Origin: an uncultured Pseudobdellovibrionaceae bacterium
GTDB taxonomy: Bacteria > Bdellovibrionota > Bdellovibrionia > Bdellovibrionales > JAMPXM01
Direction of reading: 5' to 3'
Assembly: GCA_934277865.1 (NCBI GenBank)
Contig: CAKQVW010000005.1
Span: 1 to 28,019, forward strand
DNA: 28,019 bases
Part shown: positions 24,214 through 28,019 of the stretch, piece after piece
Layout: every line of letters begins with the position of its first letter
Numbering within the stretch: the first letter of the stretch is position 1
Program-made: the position numbers and the translations under genes
Notes under the pieces: model-generated
Told to the model about the DNA's origin: nothing
The model's database searches: none
What the model saw: the letters and a program-made list of their open reading frames with translations, nothing else

Positions 24214-25653
24214 TTATCGATCCACGATCACATTTTTCTTTTGAATCTGCTCTTGGTACTGGCGAGTCGCCTTTTCCCAGATCGAAGGCCCCATCGGACC
24301 GGTGATCCCGTCGACTGACTTCACGCTCATTCCCGCAAGTCCACGAGCTTTGTATTTCGAGCCTGGCAAGAAACGCTTGAGATTAAACTTGTCCATCAAG
24401 CCGCCGCCACCGCCAGCACCACGATTGTTGCGCGCGAGACCGCCGCCGCCACCGCCGCCGCCGCCGAGACCACTTCCTGTGCCACCCGAAGTTCCTGTGA
24501 TCGCACTTCGCGGATCGCCAGGCGCTCCCATGCCACCATCGTCTCCTCCAAAACCGCCAAGACCTCCGCCACCGGGAGCACTGCCGCCGCCCGGGCTAAA
24601 GCCATCACCATTGGAAGCATTTTGTTTTGACTGAAGTGCGGCGGGATCATCTTCGATTCCGTCACCGTCGGTGTCCGTCCCAAGAAACGGCGTCGCAACG
24701 CCTGAACCGATTCCGTTGGATGGCCCTGTTGGAGAAGCTCCACCACCAGCGAGGTTTCCACCGTTGAAGCCCGCACACATCGGAGATGATTTATTCACTT
24801 CACGTGTACAGAAACACGCAAACGACTGGTTATTGGGGTCCGTACAATCGGTTGGATTTGGCATGGCGATCGGAGAGAAAGTCGGAACCGGCATGTTCGC
24901 AAACGCTTCGGCCTCTCTTGCGCACTGCTGATTCTGAACGATGTTGGCACCGTGCTGCATAGCTCCCATGCCCATCGCATACACCTGTGTGGAATACGAA
25001 CTGCACGTTCGCGCGGCGATCCGAGTTTTTCTCGCTGCAGCCCGATACTGTTCGGCCGCGGCAGCTGTGTTCGGATTACTTTCATATTGCTTCGCATAGT
25101 ACTCGTACTGCTCGGTCTCCGTATCACACGCCGACTTACACTTGCTGATCATGACTCCACAGGCCGTCGCTTTCACACCGTTTAGAGTCGCCATCAATTT
25201 CGACATATCGGCTTGCAAGCGACATTGTTGAGCCATGTTTCTACCAGCGGCCGTAATCTGAGTTCCCAAAGTCACCATCTGGTTGGCCATGACCGTGAAC
25301 ATCGCCGCTTCGCCTGGATCCATTCCCGATGTCCCCGGTGTCAGACACGCCGAAGAGGCTGTTTCCTTCAACGACAGACACTGCTGTGTCTCGCCGCCCG
25401 CACTCGCACTGCTCGGCGGAGCATTAGGAGTTTCTCCGCCAGCAGTAGGATCAGCCGGGGCAGCCGCACTGCCGGGCTGGCCCCATGAGTTTCGAAATTC
25501 ATCAGAAACACGTAGGCCCTGCTCGTCTCCGGAGCTAAGTGAATATTTGCCTCCCTCTTCGCTCATAGCAAAATCAGAAAAGTAAAAGACTGCACCAAAC
25601 ATTAGGAGCACGTGAGCAAATCGGAAGGAATCCAAGAGATTGGTCTTGTTCAT
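24214..25653 (-). CDS. Exported Gly-rich protein with a thrombospondin-3-like calcium motif
   Basis: 479 residues. Residues 10-29 are hydrophobic (signal peptide or anchor; AMS at 29-31 is a possible cleavage site). The Ala/Pro-rich linker (60-85) is followed by a helical, Cys-rich domain (about 90-295) containing CGVMISKCKSAC and several Tyr/Ala-rich helices. DTDGDGIEDD at 327-336 matches a thrombospondin type 3 or EF-hand-like calcium loop. The rest is dominated by Gly runs, including nine consecutive glycines at 397-405, and ends in SIWEKATRQY (457-466), shared in pattern with the next gene. A very strong AGGAGG box precedes the ATG, suggesting high expression. Function unknown; position after a TadE/G-like gene suggests a secreted or surface structure. 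Confidence 0.84.
   Translation of the reverse strand: MNKTNLLDSFRFAHVLLMFGAVFYFSDFAMSEEGGKYSLSSGDEQGLRVSDEFRNSWGQPGSAAAPADPTAGGETPNAPPSSASAGGETQQCLSLKETASSACLTPGTSGMDPGEAAMFTVMANQMVTLGTQITAAGRNMAQQCRLQADMSKLMATLNGVKATACGVMISKCKSACDTETEQYEYYAKQYESNPNTAAAAEQYRAAARKTRIAARTCSSYSTQVYAMGMGAMQHGANIVQNQQCAREAEAFANMPVPTFSPIAMPNPTDCTDPNNQSFACFCTREVNKSSPMCAGFNGGNLAGGGASPTGPSNGIGSGVATPFLGTDTDGDGIEDDPAALQSKQNASNGDGFSPGGGSAPGGGGLGGFGGDDGGMGAPGDPRSAITGTSGGTGSGLGGGGGGGGGLARNNRGAGGGGGLMDKFNLKRFLPGSKYKARGLAGMSVKSVDGITGPMGPSIWEKATRQYQEQIQKKNVIVDR
24439..24465. repeat. Nine-glycine codon run (GCC/ACC triplets on plus strand)
   Basis: Nine consecutive triplets (seven GCC and two ACC on the plus strand) encode uninterrupted glycine in the minus-strand gene. 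Near-perfect triplet repetition makes length change by slippage plausible without frame loss. Confidence 0.9.
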
Positions 25654-25839
25654 GTTTTACCCCTCCTCTTGATCATCGGACAAAAAGCGTCACTTCTAAA
25701 GAGGGGCGTGCCATTTTTCTCAAAAAATCCCGCTATTTAGGAGATCTTTACTGTCGAACTTCTCGGCTCACGTTCGCCCCTTGGACAGCTGTCGAAAAGC
25801 TGACATGCGAATTTCTAAAAACTGTCTCAGCTTGAAGCG
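25654..25839 (-). other. Spacer between TadE/G-like gene and the Gly-rich pair
   Basis: It contains a perfect palindrome GACAGCTGTC (25784-25793), two copies of CTGTCGAA (25751-25758 and 25789-25796), and on the minus strand a seven-base stem AAGCTGA/TCAGCTT with a long loop followed by T residues, which may end the TadE/G-like transcript weakly. The strong ribosome-binding site of the next gene closes the spacer. Confidence 0.45.
25695..25723 (-). promoter_or_regulatory. Possible sigma-70 promoter for the Gly-rich gene pair
   Basis: On the minus strand TTGAGA (25718-25723) and TTTAGA (25695-25700) are 17 bases apart, about 40 bases before the ATG at 25653. The -35 match is good, the -10 match poor, so this is a weak candidate. 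Confidence 0.3.
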
Positions 25840-28019
25840 TTAAAAAACGGAATCGTCCGGTGGAGGATTCAGGATCGGCCCTGGATTGGGGTCGCTTCCG
25901 CCAAGAGTCCATACCCCACGCAGGTGAGCACGCGAGATCAGACGAACAGAATATCCAACACGCCCACCACCGGCACACTTACCAGGGATCATCACAGATG
26001 GCGCTGCTTCACTTCCCGGATTACAGATTCCAAATCGTTCGTTCGGAAATGCGAAATTTGTCACGCGGTGCGGAGCCCACCCGGTCAAGAGATGCTCCCA
26101 GCGCTGAATGAACCAAAACAGCGACGCTCGCAAACTAGGATCCAACCCTGGCCCATTGGTCCCTCCACCGTTTGCCGCCTCCACCTGCGATTCCACGTTC
26201 ACGGATTCCAAATCCGGTACGCCTGTGCGATGTCCAAGGTCACCGACTGCGACATGAGCGCCACGATTATAACGATCGGGTTGGTTGCGTGCGATTTGCA
26301 GGTAGGTGAGATTCGCATTCGGCTCGATCGAGTAGTAGGCAATATCGAAGAGATTTGGTGCGATCGCGGCTTTTTCAACCTGTCGGAAGCGCATGACCGC
26401 TGCGGGCACTGTTCCTGACGAACCGGCTACGTTGTCAAAGGCAAGTGAGTCTCCAAATTGCTGGAAGAACGTAAACCCCATGAACCAAATCAATCGCGGT
26501 CGCGGCTCGAGAATATCCATTCGTGCCGGCGCTCGCCTATTGTAGCTCTGGAAAAAATGGCGCGCACTGCCCAATGACCGAACGGAGCGCATTCCAAAAC
26601 GGTCGCCTGGAAAGCGCGAGAAGTTTGGAATAGTTAGCGCCGAATACACATAACCCCCGACCCCCGGAGTACGACGTGGAGACGTCAGGGGATCCGTGCG
26701 CAAGTCATTCTGATCGTTGATATCGCCATTAAAAATCGTCGCGGCAGGCCCCGCCGATGGAAGCGCCACCGGACCAGATGTATCTTGCCCCCTTGGCCAA
26801 GATTTGGCGTACCAAGGACCAACTCGGCCACCAAAAGGCTGCGCGAATGCGCGCGCCACCAACGTTGAGGCGCGACCAAACGGAGCAAACGGTTTTCGCG
26901 ACGATGATTGCGCCTTCACACCAACATAGGCCATGCACCACGGGTTCTTTTCAAACCCTAGCGAAGAATGCATGTCGTCAGTGGGGGAAGGTTCACCAGC
27001 GACCATGGCACGAAGGACTCCGGTAGGGTCCCATGAAATAAGATCCCCATCCGGAGGGATATCGCCATACTGCGACTGCATACGCCAATCGAATCGACAG
27101 CTGCCCTGTGCGCCCGTCAATAAAGCGAAATAGAGTCCAGGCGCCGTGAGAACTTCTTTGATCGTTCTCTCGCCGGGATACGCACCTTGCGAACATTCCC
27201 CTTGAGAAAGTCCGTTATAAAGCTGCACGAAATCGGGATTGAATCCCTGCCGATTGCTCTCGGTGAGATTCTTTTCGATGGTCGCAATCACACCGTTTCT
27301 GATCGGCACACCGTCTTTGTCCAGAGGCACTTCGGCAACCAGGTTCTGGGTCAGACGTTTGATCGCGCGTTTTCGATAAGCGATTGCAAATTTATAGTCT
27401 GATAGAATTGACGCCACAAACGCCCAGCTTAGCGGAGAGGCGTTGACGCAGCTTAAAGTGTAATTCGTTCGGCTGGCCCTGGCGAACGCAGCGGCCGCTG
27501 CATTCATTCCAACTGTTGCCGGAGTGCTCACGGCCATGCCGATTGGAATGGAACTGGTGCCAGTACCGTAACCTCGCCAGCAATAGTTCTCGTCCGGAAC
27601 ACGCCCTGGCGACAGCATCGCAAATTCCCACCAGTGCGGGTTGGCCAAACAGGCAATTGGCATTTCTTCCCGCATCACTCCGTCAGGAGGACGATACACC
27701 CTAGGCAAATCTTGAAGCGGACTTCCAATCGGTCTCATCTGAGGCGGCTGATCAAACCCCTGCCCATCGCGCCCCAGCGTACCCAAAACCCAGTAGCGCC
27801 AGGCCAAAAGTTTATACTCTTGCCGGATCTGATAATTGAGATGCGCGATCTCGTTTAAAATCTCGGCTTGTTTTTGAGCAGCGTAGTAGGCGCCGAGATC
27901 GACCGAGTTCTGCAAATTGATTTTATCGTGCACCAAGAGGCCGATGTTGATGACCATCGCAAAAAAAACGAAGAGCACCTGAAAGACCAACGCAAGGAAG
28001 ACGGACATCTGTCCGGACT
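25840..28019 (-). CDS. TadE/G-like envelope protein (5' end probably outside window)
   Basis: At least 722 residues from the ATG at 28008, but the frame is still open to the window edge and reads SGQ just before that Met; a Gly-Gln at this place is typical of TadE/TadG-like proteins, so the true start is probably further upstream. The N-terminus has one hydrophobic helix (FLALVFQVLFVFFAMVINIG) followed by LQNSVDLGAYYAA, matching the TadE/G-like pilus-assembly pattern of a membrane helix and an LQxxxDxxA segment. The remaining roughly 670 residues form a large extracytoplasmic region rich in aromatic and Pro residues, with no domain I recognise and no second clear membrane helix. TadG-like proteins are minor components of Tad/Flp pilus systems; no other tad gene is visible here. 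Confidence 0.75.
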   Translation of the reverse strand, partial: SGQMSVFLALVFQVLFVFFAMVINIGLLVHDKINLQNSVDLGAYYAAQKQAEILNEIAHLNYQIRQEYKLLAWRYWVLGTLGRDGQGFDQPPQMRPIGSPLQDLPRVYRPPDGVMREEMPIACLANPHWWEFAMLSPGRVPDENYCWRGYGTGTSSIPIGMAVSTPATVGMNAAAAAFARASRTNYTLSCVNASPLSWAFVASILSDYKFAIAYRKRAIKRLTQNLVAEVPLDKDGVPIRNGVIATIEKNLTESNRQGFNPDFVQLYNGLSQGECSQGAYPGERTIKEVLTAPGLYFALLTGAQGSCRFDWRMQSQYGDIPPDGDLISWDPTGVLRAMVAGEPSPTDDMHSSLGFEKNPWCMAYVGVKAQSSSRKPFAPFGRASTLVARAFAQPFGGRVGPWYAKSWPRGQDTSGPVALPSAGPAATIFNGDINDQNDLRTDPLTSPRRTPGVGGYVYSALTIPNFSRFPGDRFGMRSVRSLGSARHFFQSYNRRAPARMDILEPRPRLIWFMGFTFFQQFGDSLAFDNVAGSSGTVPAAVMRFRQVEKAAIAPNLFDIAYYSIEPNANLTYLQIARNQPDRYNRGAHVAVGDLGHRTGVPDLESVNVESQVEAANGGGTNGPGLDPSLRASLFWFIQRWEHLLTGWAPHRVTNFAFPNERFGICNPGSEAAPSVMIPGKCAGGGRVGYSVRLISRAHLRGVWTLGGSDPNPGPILNPPPDDSVF

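Noticed and set aside
25698..25713. Sigma-54-like promoter (TGGCAC on the minus strand) before the Gly-rich gene
   Set aside because: The -24-like box is good, but the -12 position reads TCTTT with no GC, which sigma-54 promoters require.
25748..25978. 76-codon frame on the minus strand
   Set aside because: Mostly overlaps the end of the TadE/G-like gene in another frame; no ribosome-binding site or domain.

Overview
The window looks like a chromosomal segment of a Gram-negative bacterium. It holds Sec signal peptides, a lipoprotein, a class A penicillin-binding protein, an MsbA-type lipid flippase and an AmgK/MurU cell-wall sugar salvage pair. The style of the accessory genes (large secreted Gly-rich and coiled-coil proteins, an Ig-like/vWA surface protein, a TadE/G-like protein, a PocR-type sigma-54 activator) recalls Bdellovibrionota, the predatory bacteria and their relatives. 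That placement is inference from protein style; no rRNA or other marker is present. I see no tRNA, rRNA, CRISPR array, insertion sequence or prophage.

Left arm (1-4651, all minus strand): a small two-helix membrane protein, then xseA-xseB-ispA-tlyA, then a truncated patatin-like lipoprotein that runs off the left edge. This is the widespread exonuclease VII/isoprenoid/rRNA-methylase cluster, here without dxs between ispA and tlyA. xseA seems to be read from a promoter so close to its ATG that the mRNA would be leaderless. In-frame tandem micro-repeats lie at both sides of the xseA/xseB junction.

Middle (4652-17861): a gene-poor divergent interval of about 0.5 kb with several dyads and an orphan terminator-like T run; then a secreted, cysteine-rich coiled-coil protein; then a tightly overlapped operon pbp1A-uvrA-msbA, each junction an ATGA overlap; then a surface protein of about 1000 residues with seven Ig-like modules and a C-terminal vWA domain.

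Right-middle (18009-23215, plus strand): a PocR-like/AAA+/Fis sigma-54 activator; a protein that looks like a decayed relative of such activators with its Walker A and GAFTGA segments lost; and amgK-murU, which phosphorylates and activates MurNAc/GlcNAc and so lets recovered peptidoglycan sugars re-enter wall synthesis. In a predator this could salvage prey wall, which is inference.

Right end (23204-28019, minus strand): a TadE/G-like protein open at the window edge, followed by two secreted Gly-rich proteins that share a C-terminal motif. The last of these converges on murU, overlaps its 3' end by 12 bp, and appears to use a terminator hairpin embedded in murU coding DNA. The most novel-looking items are the pseudo-activator beside a true sigma-54 activator, the patatin-like lipoprotein lacking its serine, and the paired Gly-rich secreted proteins beside the TadE/G-like gene.
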